A DNA stretch of 64,000 nt from Monilinia fructicola (GCA_008692225.1 VICG01000014.1:1531501-1595500); one strand, 5' to 3'. Shown: positions 12,517 to 25,336, numbered from the stretch's first letter. Numbers and translations are program-made. Notes: a model not told the origin generated them from the letters alone.

Positions 12517-13780
12517 ATGGCAGAATCAGAACCTTTACTGCAAGAGAAAATGGAGGTTCCTCATTGTGAGGTCTTTACTCGAGAATTGTCAGACTCATGG
12601 CTAATGTTACCCCAGCAGCTTTCACATTAGCCAAACCAGATCGGCGAGGTCGAACACTCCCGCAAGCTATCGCGCATCGAGGATATAAAGCTGCGAATCC
12701 CGAAAATACCATGGGTGCATTTAGAGGTGCTGTTGAAGTGGGCGCGCATGCGATAGAAACTGATTTGCACATTTCCAAGGACGGGGTCGTGGTTATTTCA
12801 CATGTGTGTTATAACCTGAGGATTTACGGTCTCATTGCGACCAAAGGCTGACGCGCTTCTCAAGGACCCAAGTCTTAAAAGATGTTTTGGTGAGGATAAA
12901 AAGGTGATAGATTGCGACTGGTCATATATATCTACCCTTCGCACCGTTCAGGCCCCTCACGAACCAATGCCCCGTCTCCGAGATCTCTTAGAATACCTCG
13001 CTACCCCTGGGCTAGAAGATATATGGATATTGTTGGATATCAAGGTATTTTGGCCATCAACACTTTAGTCCTTGAAAACAAATCGAGTTGACGAAACCAA
13101 AAAGCTTGATAATGATGCAGATCAAATAATGAGTTTAATCGCTTCAACAATCAAAGAAGTAAAACCGACGAGACCTTGGAACCAGAGAGTTCTGTTAGGC
13201 TGTTGGGCTGTATGTTATTCTTTTCTTCTCATCCAGACCATTCCCGCAACTGTCTTTCCGATCACCTCGAAAGTTTACTGATAACAATCATCTTAGGCCA
13301 AGTATATTCCTCTTTGCGCCACTTACCTTCCTGACTTTCCAATAGCTCACATTGGATTCTCAATAGGATATGCGCGGCAGTTCCTATCAGTACCAAATAT
13401 AAATTTTAATATATTGCGCCAGATTCTAGTAGGACCTGGCGGTCATAAATTTCTAGCCGATACCAGAGCTGCAAAACGATCTGTGTTTTGTATGGACAGT
13501 TAATGAAGAGCAATGGATGAGATGGAGTATCAAGAAAGGGGTAGATGGAGTGGTCACAGATGATCCCAAGAAGTACCTGGACGTATGTGAGGAATATGAT
13601 TCTGCAAATCCGAAGAATGTTGCCTTTGGAATCAAGGATTGGATGTTGATTATATGGTTCAACTTGCTGGCCATGTTATTTTCATGGCTTTTTAGGTATA
13701 GATATGGTTTCACGATAGACAAGAAAAAGGTTAGAGAGGGTTATGAGACATCTAAGCGCAATCGGGCTTTGTCTTCATGA
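12517..13780 (+). CDS. Glycerophosphodiester phosphodiesterase-family protein, Pgc1-like, with an apparent frameshift
   Basis: Exons fit as 12517-12565, 12616-12803, 12865-13044, 13105-13209 and 13297-13780. The GDPD signature is clear: AHRGYKAANPENT (catalytic His-Arg), IETDLHISKDG (Glu/Asp metal ligands) and ISHD. A C-terminal hydrophobic segment (MLIIWFNLLAMLFSWLF) follows the domain, as in yeast Pgc1, a phosphatidylglycerol phospholipase C. That homology suggests membrane phospholipid turnover. The first exon is inferred; a start at 12597 is the alternative. In the last exon the frame breaks at the T run 13486-13489: removing one base restores VFVWTVNEEQWMRW and a 334-aa protein of normal length. 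A sequence error or a recent mutation would both explain it. Confidence 0.8.
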
Positions 13781-14494
13781 CACATCAAGAAATAGATTAC
13801 CATGGAAATTCACGAATCCCCAAGAGTTCCGCTGACTTTTTTACATCTTGGGCTTATCATGATTCACGGTTATGGTAGGATTTACTAGGTATTTCGGTTA
13901 TTCATGTTCAAGACTTTTGAAGGAATTGAGGACGCCTGCGAATGATGATGGTATGTTAAAGATGCTATTGATGATACCATTGGAGATGCTAATTGTGATT
14001 CAAGGTCAACAGTAGAATTGTATCTGTCTCATACATCTTTTTTTTTCTGTTGTGCTTGACTTCTTTTGATTTCTTTCGAGCAAATGACCCTCAACTCCCT
14101 GAATCACCAATTATTTCCCTGTACAATCATCATTTACGTTAATAAAGAATCATTGTTGTGTTTAATGTATGCCATTTTGCATATCTATTTTCAATATGTC
14201 TTCAAATCCTCTTCTTGTTTGATATATGCAACAAGCAAGTATGTGCAATACATACACGATAATATTCAAGTGCAAACACAAACAAAGATACACACACTAT
14301 TGCTCCTCATACCTTAGTTTACCACGACAAAGGTGCGCCAAATTAGAAAGTCTAGGGCCTCATTACTACGTGAATTGTCGAAAGTGTCAAGGTCAAGAGA
14401 GAGATAGCTTTGTAGTATTTTGGATAGCAGGAGAAAACAAGGTCCATAATAGTAAGTTTGAAAGAGAGGAACAGAACGGGAAGGGTACAGATAG
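13781..14494. other. Intergenic stretch, possible unresolved 5' part of the next gene
   Basis: No recognisable gene. A short frame with a CRKC motif around 14330-14450 precedes a GTAAGT...TAG pair (14452-14494), but joining it to the next gene breaks the frame, so it is not called. Confidence 0.4.
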
Positions 14495-17103
14495 CGACCA
14501 TATGCTCGGCACAGGACATTTCGACTTCGTGCCGAATCGGGATCAGAGGGCTATGGAGGGGGTGTTAGGGTATATCAGGATGGAACGGAGGAGGCAAAAC
14601 GCGAGAAGAAAGGTTTAGGAAACACTCCTTTAGAAGCTCCTACAGCTAGCATGGGCGGATTAAACGCAGAACCTTTCGACGATTCACACCAACCAATCAA
14701 CGGAAGCACATACGATCCCAAGACCAACGCACCAAGAGCACAGAGCTTTCCAATAAAAGTCAAATCCAAAAAAGTCAGGTGTGTTTGGAAGTCTAAAGAA
14801 ACTGATCATTCGACCCAAGAGTGAGCAGGATACGGCTGCTACAGGTGAGCGTCAATCGCCCATCCAGAGTAACTATGACAGTCAAGGGACCAACAGACTC
14901 AATACCATTGCAGGTAGTTTTAAGGGAAGCAAGAAGCCTGAAGAACTCGAGGAACATGGTTCTTTTTCTGTATCAGAAGATGGCCGCAAGATCGATAATG
15001 CTACGGGATATGAAATCATTACGTTGGATAAATTCTGTCAGCTCCATTTTAACGGCGCGTCGTTGCGGGTCCTGGTTCTACGGATCCGGTGACATCAAAT
15101 GCAACGTCGGCACCTATTGATATACCTCGAAAATAATCGCGCCAGAGAAGCAGGCGCCGAACGGATTGCGAGGGCTTATATAGAGGAACTTCCTTCTAGC
15201 CCTTTTGATGGCGAACGTGGATTTCTGAGCTCAATCAACAGCCACCATGGAAGACAAGGTTCTACCGATTCAAGCGCACATGCGAGGTCTGATTCAACTC
15301 TTTCAGGCCGACAGAGTCAAGATACTCACCCCAACATTTCCGACAGAATGAGCATGAATACTGAATTCTCTCAACCGGACGAGGAGTTAATGGAGCAGGT
15401 TCTTTCGACTAGCAGTGGAGGTGTTATGAATATAACACCACACAATGTCGATAATGTACTTGCCGTTTTGAAAGGAAGCTTGGGGACTTCATCGTCATCG
15501 TTGTCTATTGGTACACCCCCGAGGCATCATGCTTTGAGTCATCCAGGTCATTCAAATAGTTTCGAAGCATTGCCCATTTCTGTACCTAGACCTGCCAGAC
15601 TTCGTGCTCTCGAGTCTCAGGGGTCTCAGTGTAAGTTTGTCAGATTCCCAGGGGTTCGGTGAGAGAGTTGCAAAAGCTCATTGGGCACAGGGAAATATTT
15701 TGGGGAGATCGCCTTCTACGCCTTCTGCGCCTTCGCCTTTACAGCAGAGTACGAATCTGGGTGAGCCATCAAGGCCTAGAGATATTCCGACGAGGAACAA
15801 TACGACAATCCAAGCTCCTATTAGGGGTTTTGCTTCGCATAAGAGGAATGATACCAAAGATGTGTTACATTCTCGACACCCTCTGGCCAATGAAGTTACT
15901 CGGAGCCATATCCTCGCCAAGTCCCCTCAGACGCAGACTACCAAGCGTCCTATTTTACAGGTTATTCAAGAGCCCCCACCGGAAACCATCCCTGGTCCTC
16001 GATACTCTACCATACCTGTATCCCCACCCCCATCTTCCAAGTCTGTGGGTAGCGAGCAAGGTCGGCAACCCTCTCAATTATGGAAGGGGAAGGGTACTTC
16101 AGCGGCAAAGCCCGGTTGCCGCGCCAAAGATCGCGTCAATCCGACTTTGGATAGGTCGTCTGTGATGACAACTATTTCGCAATTCATACCTTCTCGCAAC
16201 GAGAAGCTCGACGAAGTCACGGCAAAGGATAGCTCGGGTAATATATCCGCAAAAGTACCTCGCCAACAAATCGGTCGTCCAAATTCTCATCATCTACCTT
16301 GGGAAAATGATATTCCCACGGTTCCTCACATTCCAGAAGCCTATACAAAACATCCCATGGCTCTTCCCAGGATCGGTAGGGATGCCATTGGGAGGTTTTC
16401 TGTGGAGCATATTGATCATGGACCAGAATTTCTATACTCAAGTAGGGAGGATGAGGGAGAAGCGGAAAGGAAAATGCCCGCGAAGGATGCACCAGAAGAT
16501 GTACCTATCGATCCATACAAGAACCATACAGTAGGCACATGGGACGCAATATTGAGGAATAGCACCCCCGAAGTAAGCCCCCTCGGCTCAGTCGAGGACC
16601 TGAACGAGCTCGACAGTCCGATGTCTCCTCTCGGAGAAGAAGGAGATGCATGGAAGTGGCGGGATGTCGAGCACGGATTCGGGGATCCATATTCGAGTCC
16701 GGGGCCTGGTGATAAGGAATCGGATTTGGTACCGCAACACGTAGATCCGTCCGATATGTTGCCGCCGCTACTTCCTTCTACCTTTTCTCCGGGCCATCGT
16801 CCCGCTGCGCCGGTTTGTCCGCCTCCGCAGCTTCCTCCGCGTTTTTCCCTTGGCCCTCAATTGCCTCGGGGTGAACGGCTACCCCCTGAAGATTCGACAT
16901 TCATCGACCCCACGATTCCGGTCACTCGCCCCCTTCAGATTCGCAAGGTCAAACAAGGTCGGCCTGAAGCTTCGGTTTTGGGGCCTGAGGATTTGAGGGT
17001 GATGCAGATGCAGAGGGACTATATGGAGGAGGAGTTTAGGAGGGCGGATGAGAGGCTCAGGGGGCTGAGGGATGGGAGGGGTGGGATGGCTGGGGTGGGA
17101 TGA
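14495..17103 (+). CDS. Hypothetical fungal protein, reading frame broken at several points
   Basis: A coherent protein can be followed through successive frames: a polar N-terminal part with an ATG at 14651 (MGGLNAEPFDD), then a KLIIRPKSE segment, a DGRKIDNATGYEIITLDKFCQ segment, NNRAREAGAERIARAYIEE, and a long proline/serine-rich C-terminal part ending GGMAGVG at 17103. The frame changes at about 14768-14773 (A run), 15071 (CC), 15130-15133 (A run) and 15622-15636, with no plausible introns there. Single-base corrections restore continuity. No known domain is recognised. The true start lies at or upstream of 14651. It may be an intact gene with consensus errors or a decaying one. Confidence 0.55.
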
Positions 17104-18620
17104 ATATGGAGATGTGATTTGAAGTGTGAGAAGATAATGTACCACAAAGGGGATAATAGAATATACATACATACATACATACATACATACATCGAAGAAG
17201 CAAGACAAGACGAAAACAAGGACTCAACAAGCGGCGAGATCGAAGCATGGGAGCATGGGAGTATTCCCAAGATGAACAATACACGATGCAATTGCAGGGG
17301 AGCAGAAATGCACAGATGCGTTCAAGTTCAGTTTAGTTTAGCTTAGCTTAGCTTAGTGGGACTCAGGAAACCAGACAGAGCTTTGGCTGGCATCAGTGAG
17401 ACGCGGTGGCATTATTGGCCGGGTGGAGGCTCGCATGGATCGGTCTATATATCAATGTAGGAATCGTGTACATATTACCACCACCCCTCCGCGACCTATC
17501 TATCTATCTTCCCTACAAATGTGACGCAACGCAACGCATGCAACGCAATGCAGCCTGGCTACATGGACAACGAGATGGTTCGCATTGAATTAGATTAGAT
17601 TAGATTAGATTGCCGAGCAGGAAATCGATGATTGATTAGTGACCAAAAAATAGAAAGGTCACGCACACGCAGCCCGGATCATCCGATGCTTGCATGCATG
17701 CTTATACAGCACGAGAGTCGGAACATACAAAATCCCCCCCCCCTCCCCGCATGCACGCGCGCGCGCTCGTTTTCCTCGAGCAACGAACGACGAGGTGAGG
17801 CTGGCGATGGATGGAGTGACGATGGGTTTCTCTGGTTCGTGTGGGGCTTGGGGATGTGTGTGCATGTCTGGTTTTGGTGGGTGGTGAGAGGTTTGCGGTA
17901 AGGGGGATGGGGGTTTTGGAGGGAGAGAGAGGGCAGGGGATGGGTGGGATTTTTGCGGTTTTGCAGGTGCCAATGTGGGGTTTGGCGGTAGGGGGGTGTT
18001 TGGTCGTTGTGGATGTGGTGGTTGGAGTTTTGGTTGGTAGGGGTGATTGTGTGTGTGATGGGATATTGGCGGTATGTAGGTCGGATGGACGTCCATCCGA
18101 CCTGTCGACTCGATATTGGAGGGGGAGATGGACGAGGGGGGGAGAGGTAGGTATTTAGAGTATGGAATGAGGGATCTCGTATTTGAATGGGGGTGCAGGA
18201 GTTGGAGACTTGGGAGGGTTTCTCGTTGTATCTTCCGGGGTTTTCCTGGGACAGTGTTTTGCTTGTAAGCAGAGGGTTAGCTCGAGTAAACTTAATTTGT
18301 TTCTCAAGTATCAAGACGATTCCTTCGTTTGAAAGCGGTAGGACATAAGACAATGATAAAATAATAATGAAGATGCATCTCTTGATTTAATACCTGTCTC
18401 AATATAGACAGCACGGTTGAATATGTCCTCTGCAATCAAAACCACGCTCTAACTGGATACCAAAACGCGACTATTCTATTCAAAAGCTCTTTCATTTCTC
18501 TTGGTCGAAAGTCATCCCCGCAGTAGAAACACCAGGTATGTAAACACCCAAACCCCCGATCACGAAGCAAACCAAACCAAACCAAGCCAAAGTCACATTC
18601 CCACGCCCCATCCACCACGC
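17104..18620. other. Intergenic stretch with simple repeats
   Basis: It contains an ATAC run (17161-17193), a TTAGC run (about 17331-17357), an ATTAG run (about 17586-17612), a GT-rich strand-biased stretch (about 17800-18160) and a 26-bp perfect palindrome listed separately. The proline-rich minus-strand frames mirror the G-rich composition and are not called. Confidence 0.55.
18078..18103. repeat. 26-bp perfect palindrome
   Basis: The left arm AGGTCGGATGGAC is followed directly by its exact inverted copy, centred on GACGTC. It could be a cruciform-forming or dimer-binding site. Nothing around it identifies a function. Confidence 0.6.
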
Positions 18621-19071
18621 CTACAACTTCGCCTTCACCTCCCCCTCGCCCACCTTCGCCTTCTCCAAGATGGGCCCCAACTTCGTCGCCTTCATCACAT
18701 CCCCCTTGACCTTCAACTTGCCGGCCATGAAGAGCCTCTGCGAATTCGCCTGTCCCCGCACCAGCTTGCCGAAATCCTCATCGCTCAACAGGAGCGTGAC
18801 CGTGGGTTTCTCCCCGGGCCCCGTCCCGACCGTGCCGTCTTTCTTGAGGTCGATGTGCCAAGTTGCTGTCTCGCCCGCCTTGTTCTTGAGCGTGAAGGCA
18901 AAGACGGCATTGCCTTGTTTGATAGCCGAGGCGCGGTCTGTGGGGGAGGCGGCGAGGGAGGCGGCGATGGCCTCGAAGGCGGCGGAGGAGGGGAAGGCGT
19001 CTATGGGATTTGTTAGTGGGTGGGAGAGGGGGTGAGCAGGGTAGGAGTGTGCTACCGTTCTTGAGGGACAT
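18621..19071 (-). CDS. SCP2 sterol-binding-domain protein, probably peroxisomal, 131 aa
   Basis: Two exons: 19071-19056 (16 nt, MSLKN) and 19000-18621, joined across a 55-bp intron. The product is a single SCP2 domain (AFPSSAAFEAIAASL near the N-terminus; WHIDLKKDGTVGTG and LLLSDEDFGKLVRGQ in the core; LFMAGKLKVKGDVMKATKLGPIL near the C-terminus). This is the stand-alone form seen in fungal oleate-induced Pox18-type lipid-binding proteins. The C-terminal tripeptide AKL is a peroxisomal targeting signal type 1 variant, which supports import into peroxisomes. The initiating ATG was chosen because it joins by splicing to the conserved domain; the longer unspliced frame upstream lacks conservation. 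Confidence 0.9.
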
Positions 19072-20266
19072 GATTGTAAGTTGCTAAATGCTCTGCTTGG
19101 GTTTGATTTAATATAGTTCTTTGCCGTAGTATCAAACAATTAAACAAATAATTTCGATCTTCTCATAGAATAATAGTTCATTTATCTGTAACAGAGAATA
19201 ATATTGCAAGTAGTGAAGCAGTGAAGCAGTGGGCAGTGGGCAGTGGGCAGTGAAGTAATGGAGTAGCAGAGGAGATACCTATATAAATGAAGTCCGAAAA
19301 CGATCGCACCTGAATGTGATGCGTACTCGGGATTGCATGCATGCATTGCATGTGATAATGGCCGAGGTCCGTCAAGATATACAGCATGGATCCATCCACT
19401 AGTCTTCTTTCGGTAAAATCTGGGGAACCCGTCATGATCTGGGCATGGCCAGATGGTCCGAGAACATAATAAATGGTAGAACTGAGACTTTTGATGAATA
19501 AAAGAAAACTATTTGCTACCTACTTATGATTAGCAAACGGGAGATTGTAACTTATAAGAAGTTGTATTGGATATGAACTATGTAGAAACGAGGTGCTCAT
19601 GCTCGTGTCTAATTTAACCTTATACAAGTACTTCTGAATGTATTCGGAGGTTTCCTCGTCTCCTTTTCGCTTCACTCGGCTGAAAAAGGCGATGATGAAT
19701 TTCAGAATGCTATGTATGCATGGTGATTGTTTGGAAAAGATATCGAAGCCTATTCAGTATCTAGCTGGTTTGAATTCTGACGGGAATGATCATATATATA
19801 ACCTCTATAAATATAAGGGTGCGTTCGGATCGATTTTTAACAACACTGAGCTGGATAAAAATATTATAGCATATCAGGAATGAGATCTAATAATTATGTA
19901 TTTGAGTATATTTGAGAAAGCTAATATGTTCAACAAATATTCGAATAAAACTTATATATTTGAAGTATGTTTTAGACCAGATTAGAGATAATACTCCTAA
20001 AATATATCAGAACGCTAAAAAAATACTCAAGAGGAAAAGGTATCTGTAACAATCATCTTCCTAATCCAATCCAATCCAATTCAGTTCAGACCATTCCCAG
20101 CCATTCCATTCATGATACCATAATGGTAAGACTACCTCCCACATATTTGAACGCCAGTATCCAAAATATATGGGCATCTACAAGATACACAAGTCCCAAC
20201 CGTTCCTCCCCAAAACACCCAGTAAAGGAAGATATACCACCAAGAATATCAAAGAAAGAAGAATAT
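19072..20266. other. Intergenic stretch between the SCP2 gene and facB
   Basis: It carries a GGGCAGT run near 19225-19255 and a solitary end of the GGGTGCGTTCGG transposon family at 19817. No gene is supported. Confidence 0.5.
19817..19840. mobile_element. Solitary terminus of the GGGTGCGTTCGG element family
   Basis: GGGTGCGTTCGGATCG preceded by TAA matches the inverted-repeat ends of the element at 25821-26321. No matching right end was seen within the next few hundred bases, so this is a truncated or diverged copy. Confidence 0.5.
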
Positions 20267-23173
20267 TTAGAATGGATCCATTGGAAGTAGATAATCTTCA
20301 CAAGGCGGCATCTGATCAGGCAAGAACAGCGTGTTTCCACCCAATCCAAGATCACTAATAGATAATTCGTCGCCTGAACTATGGCTCTCACCACTGAAGC
20401 TAAATACGCTCTGTGCAGGTCCAGGGACCGCCGAGGGATCCGGCTGAGTCAGAGACGGTAAAGCATCGAAGGAAAGGTTTGACCAGTGATCGTAATTGGA
20501 ATTTGAAACAGCAGTCTGGTTGGTTTCCGGGAGGTTAGGTGCTGGTCCACCATAAATAGCACTATGCATGTTGGCCTGGCCAGTATCAAAAGAGCTGAGT
20601 ATAAACCCCAATTCGGTTGAAAATTGATTTTCCATTTTCCTGTATATATTTTGAGGCGTATGTGAAATCGGGCCTGGATAAGCTGTACGTGAGATTGATG
20701 GTGAAGATGGTTGTGAAGAAATCGGCGTATTGCTCAAGGACAAATAATCCAAATTCGGGGGTTTTGAACTTGAGTTATATTGAGGTTTTGATAGCGATGA
20801 CAGTTGCGAGAGTGAGTTACGACATTCCCGTTTGGTCGTCGAGAAGTCTGTTCTTGTTCCTTCGTAGGATGACCGCGCCGAGCACGTTTGGTTCTGTGAA
20901 TTGTGGGTTAAAATATTTGGTACTGTGGCTCGTCGAAGTTTCTCTTGTTGTGCTAATATGCCATTCTCACTTATGCTAGCACTGGTTTGCTTATATGGTT
21001 GCGGCTGTACCTTCTTTTGGGGGGCAGACATGGCGGTGGAAGTGCGCAAAAGTGCCGACCTAGTTTTACTATCCATACTTTGACTATCCAAAACTATTAA
21101 GGAAGAAGCAAGTTTCTTGAAGTCTGCAGCACTCGGAGCATTGGACTTTTCCAGGAACCTGATAATAATATTGACCAGCCGTTGATTATCTTGCATCAAC
21201 TTGCCTTCATGCTTAAGATCGAGGCCTTGGTATAGAAGACTAAGGCCACACAAGGTGAGCATGGAGTTTCTATTTAAACAGAAAGAGAATGCCATGCTTC
21301 TCTCCTCGAGAAGCTGTGTAATCTGGATAAGATGCTTGCTGGAATCCGCCAAAGAGATAACGGATGACGATGATTTAGCTCCTAGCGTAGAACCAACAGC
21401 AGGACGGTGAATTAACGACCGGATATAATAATAAGAAAGGGACTGTGATTGGGTTAAAATGAGTTCGAACCCATGTGTCATGGTTTGACTTACCAGTAAA
21501 GCTGATCGACTACCTGTGATATCCGTTGATGGCTTATCTTGTGCAAATGTAAGCTTCAGATGAGCTGGCAATTTATCAGACCAGTCGTCTAATTCCGCCT
21601 CGAGAGTGGTAAGTGATTGCAGAGATAAGTCATGACTTTCAGCTGCGGGATAATTCTGCTCCAACACTTTGGAAAGAATGCGTGAGCAACGGAAGAGAGC
21701 GAGGGAGCTAGAGATTCTAGTAGGTTCCCCTGGAAACATGGGCTGATAACCTTTCTCGGTCACATGTTCATCATCTACATCCGAAGGATACTCCGCATGA
21801 ATGTCATCCTCCTTCAGTAGTTTAGGGAGGCCAAGGAGAGAAGCAGAAAAGCTATGCAAGGTTAGGTTTGGAATACAAGCGCTGGCATGGTACTTACCAA
21901 TCAACGGTATACAAAGTCCAAAAGACCCTCTTCCTCGTCTCCGTGGTCAATGCGCCGAAAGGGAATCTCTTTTGACTTTGATGTAAGCCAAGCCGATGAG
22001 AAAGTCCAACAGCAATTGCTTTATAATGCTGTAAGCGATTATAATCCGCACTTTGAATGCAGTAAATAAGAGCCAAAACCAAACATTGAAGAGTGGAAAT
22101 GGTATGATCCATCACGATAGAATCGAGAGCAGTGCGCCATTGACCTTCGCATGATGAAATTTGTTTCTTGTCAGGGCAAGAGGTGGACGTTCCAGCAATA
22201 GCAAAGACAAGGTGTAATTGTGCCAATTTGTGCTGGTCCTTCAATTGTTCTGGCTTCGACAAATATTCATCATACAGACTTAAGAATTTATGCTTATGTA
22301 TGACGGGAAATAATGGTGCCCATTCTTGAAAAAATACATTCACGCATTTGTCTGAGAAAAGGCGTGGCGGCGCGCATATTTCGGTTGGTGTAAATATAGG
22401 CGATGAGGTCGCATTATTCTGTCGTGTCAAAAAATACTTCGGTGTTCAACCCTGCGAGAGATTTTCCACTCTCCTGCATTCTACGTTTGAAGGAATCTAG
22501 GATCTATTAGCGATTTTAGTGCGTCAATCCCTCATGATGCCATACCAACAAAAGTTCTCCCACTCGACGCTCCCATGAAATATGAGTCTGAATTTTCGCA
22601 TTCTAGCAGCAGTGGCGAAGCTTGGACTCTGAATATATCTTCTTTTGGGGGCGATGGCTCTTTTCGACTTTCGGCAGGAGGTGAAGTCGATGTTGATGGC
22701 GCTGAGGGACTTCGATTTGAGTGCATCTTCGAAAGCATATCAAGTTTCTCCATCCTTCTCGTCAAGCAAATCCTTCAACTCCCTAACCTCCGCCTCTAAT
22801 GAACGAATTCTTTCCTCCAAGGACTCTGTACTGGAAGAACGGGAAGTCAGTATTGGTGTATCAAGGAAAGCATTCCATAGAAAAGGACAAGGCCAGACTG
22901 CATTCGAATATCAAGCATCCCCGGGAAATTGAGCATGGGAGAGTGTGTAGAAGAGAAAAAACACTATACTCACTATCCTCTGGGAAAAGCTCGTCGGCTC
23001 AATTTATCGCTCGTTTTACATTCGAACCCAACATTGGAGCACTGTGAACAGCATGGTCGAATGCCATCACATCGTATCTTTTTACTTCGGCATCGATCGC
23101 AAGCCTGGGCAATCCGACTCTGTGAACTCGACGACCCAACCTTAATTATTTTCATGGGTAAAATTCCAGGCAT
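20267..23173 (-). CDS. facB: Zn2Cys6 transcription activator of the FacB/Cat8 family
   Basis: Five exons: 23173-22974, 22830-22546, 22496-21898, 21851-21494 and 21442-20267. The N-terminus [13 protein letters not shown] leads into the cluster [21 protein letters not shown] and then [20 protein letters not shown], a coiled-coil dimer region. This order and wording match FacB/Cat8, which activates acetate utilisation and gluconeogenesis genes. A fungal_trans domain follows ([41 protein letters not shown]), then a long polar tail likely to carry the activation region. Two single-base surplus sites break the frame: the G pair at 22750-22751 and the A run 22429-22434 (plus strand). Removing one base at each gives 871 aa, a normal FacB length. 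The fourth intron, 21443-21493, is 51 bp and open in frame. Confidence 0.88.
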
Positions 23174-24838
23174 TGAGAATATAATTTCCCGTCCTTTGCG
23201 ATTGTTGCAGTACCGAAAAAGCGTAACAAATGGTTCCGTCTCGTTCCGGAGATGCCGATAGCTGCAACGTCGATTTCTTCAAATTGTCTTGGTTGCAATG
23301 GCGAAAGAATCACTCGTTTCTATAACACCGAATGAGTTCGTCGGGAGTGAAGATAATAGTAGGGAATCGAGAAGTTCGTTAATGGTGTGGTATGGTACAG
23401 GTATGCTAAGCTCCTATATCGCTAAAGGAGGAAATGTTAGTTCCGGATAAGAGGGTGAAGGCATTGCATATAAACGTTGCGAAGGGAAGAGAAAAGTTCG
23501 GATCCTCAAGACAAATCGGCGTAGAGAAAGGATTCTGGGGGACTGGTACAGCTGCACCTTCTTACATGATTTCACCCAACCAATGAGGGTCAACTTGGTT
23601 GGATTTTGAACAGATGATGATTGGATGATAGCAGAATTTATTGCATAGTATTGCATAACGGGCGTTTCCCTACCCCACGGAATAAAACCCTCATTGTTAG
23701 AAGAGATTCGGCCAGGATGATTAGCCCGAACACTCGCACGGTACCTACAGGCAATGGTACTGGGTTACCCTTTGCTATACTGTACGTAGTTAAACGAGCG
23801 TACTTACTTCCTAAAAGCTGTGTAGATGATCAATTTTGGATGATGATGGTTTACGTGGCACTTTTGGCTTCTGGATTTACATAATCTTTTCGACTTCTCA
23901 AAGCTAAGCAAAAGTAGCGATACTACTAACATGAATCTCTATATGATCTCCTTGACTTCTCTCCTGCCGATCACCAGCCACCATAGCCATGGCGACTATT
24001 GAAATCCACTGTAATTGTATTGGCAAGTCAACGAACGAGTGTGCATATTGATCTGAGGTAGAAGATTTTTGAGTTAAGAATTCTACAGAGTAGTCGTAGA
24101 ACTTGAACGGAAAGAAGAATGAATAAATCAATGAATGCGCCAATGAATGAATGAATGAATGAATGAATAATACTGGTTAAGGCCCATTCATCACTCGTCC
24201 AAAGCATCAGTCATTCGAGGTTGGCGTTACTTCCAGAAAAGGCGACTCAATTAGTTACTCGTCACATACCTACTACCTCGTAACCATCCTAAGACTCGTC
24301 GTCGCGTATTTTCGACAAGCAAAGCGAGACGAGGAAAGGAAAGCTCGTAGCAACCTAATAAAACTTACCACTCACCAGCGCCACTCTACCTTCTACTTAC
24401 CTGACCTAAGTCCTCACGAGAAACCCCGAAAATCTTACTATATAACACCAGTATTAATCCTCACATGTCGGACCTCTTCATCCTGTCTATTGATCCTGCG
24501 AGGGCGGCTGATTTTCCCTCGATATAGGAGAAGTGACCACGCCAGAATATTACTGTGATGTTCTTCCCCATACTTTCCAATTACCAATTAGGCTAATTCT
24601 CAAGCACCCCCAAACCCCGCATACACCAATGGCCTGACAGGTAAGTAGCATCATGTGAACCATTTAGATCTTCGTCTGGAATCGAAGTTTGATTGGGTAC
24701 GGGCTACCAAGGAAAGGGCAAGGAGAAGTTAGCGGCGTATCCGGATCCTTGGGAATATCATCGAACTATGGAGCTGTCTTTGATTCGTTGGAAATTTGAC
24801 AGATTGGAGGTCAATAGTCAGTCATACCAACGTACTTA
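23174..24838. other. Upstream region of facB and intergenic stretch
   Basis: No gene supported. The facB promoter should lie in its first part, since facB reads leftward from 23173. A GAATGAAT run lies near 24120-24168. Confidence 0.5.
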
Positions 24839-24917
24839 GGGCGCGTTCGGATCGATTATTTAACTAATCTTGTATTAGATCTAATCTATTAGGTTTAATA
24901 TAAATCGATCCAAACGC
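24839..24917. mobile_element. Short hairpin relic of the GGGTGCGTTCGG family
   Basis: GGGCGCGTTCGGATCGATT follows TTA at the left, and an inverted near-copy (AATCGATCCAAACGC, 24903-24917) lies about 45 bp further on. It looks like a minimal or internally deleted copy. Confidence 0.5.
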
Positions 24918-25336
24918 AATATTAAAGTTAATATATATTCAACTAAATGATTAATTGATTTAAATATAACATTGTAACTAATAGAGACATTTAGGTAACT
25001 ATTAAAAGTTTCGAATAAGGGAATTTATAATAGCGATCGATCTACTATTATAACTAATCCCAAAAAAGGCAACTATAAAATCCTTATTCCATTCTATATT
25101 CATCCATTTCGATAAATATAAAGTAAAGTTTCGTTTTCATTAAATTAATCAAATATAGCTAAAACGAGCGTTAATCTTAAAGATATATGCCTATACTAAA
25201 ATAATTAATAATTCTAAATCTACCTAGGTGAGATTCTAAATCTAATTCTAAATCAATCTAACTTATTTATAAATCCGCTTATATAGAATACTATACCGTT
25301 TATAATCTCGCTAATTTTGAAAAGTATATATAATAG

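Noticed and set aside
13045..13068. 24-nt intron using the first TAG in the GDPD gene
   Set aside because: Too short; the acceptor at 13104 gives a 60-bp intron and the conserved ILLDIKLDND junction.
15631..15651. GTAAGT...CCCAG as a 21-nt intron at the last frame break of the hypothetical gene
   Set aside because: Far too short to splice, and it leads into a stop codon.
17659..18353. Proline-rich minus-strand frames of 145 and 224 aa
   Set aside because: They mirror a strand-biased G-rich spacer, lack domains and start context, and are not conserved-looking.
21455..21475. B-box-like GGTTCGAACTC inside a facB intron
   Set aside because: No matching A-box or acceptor stem; explained as intron sequence.
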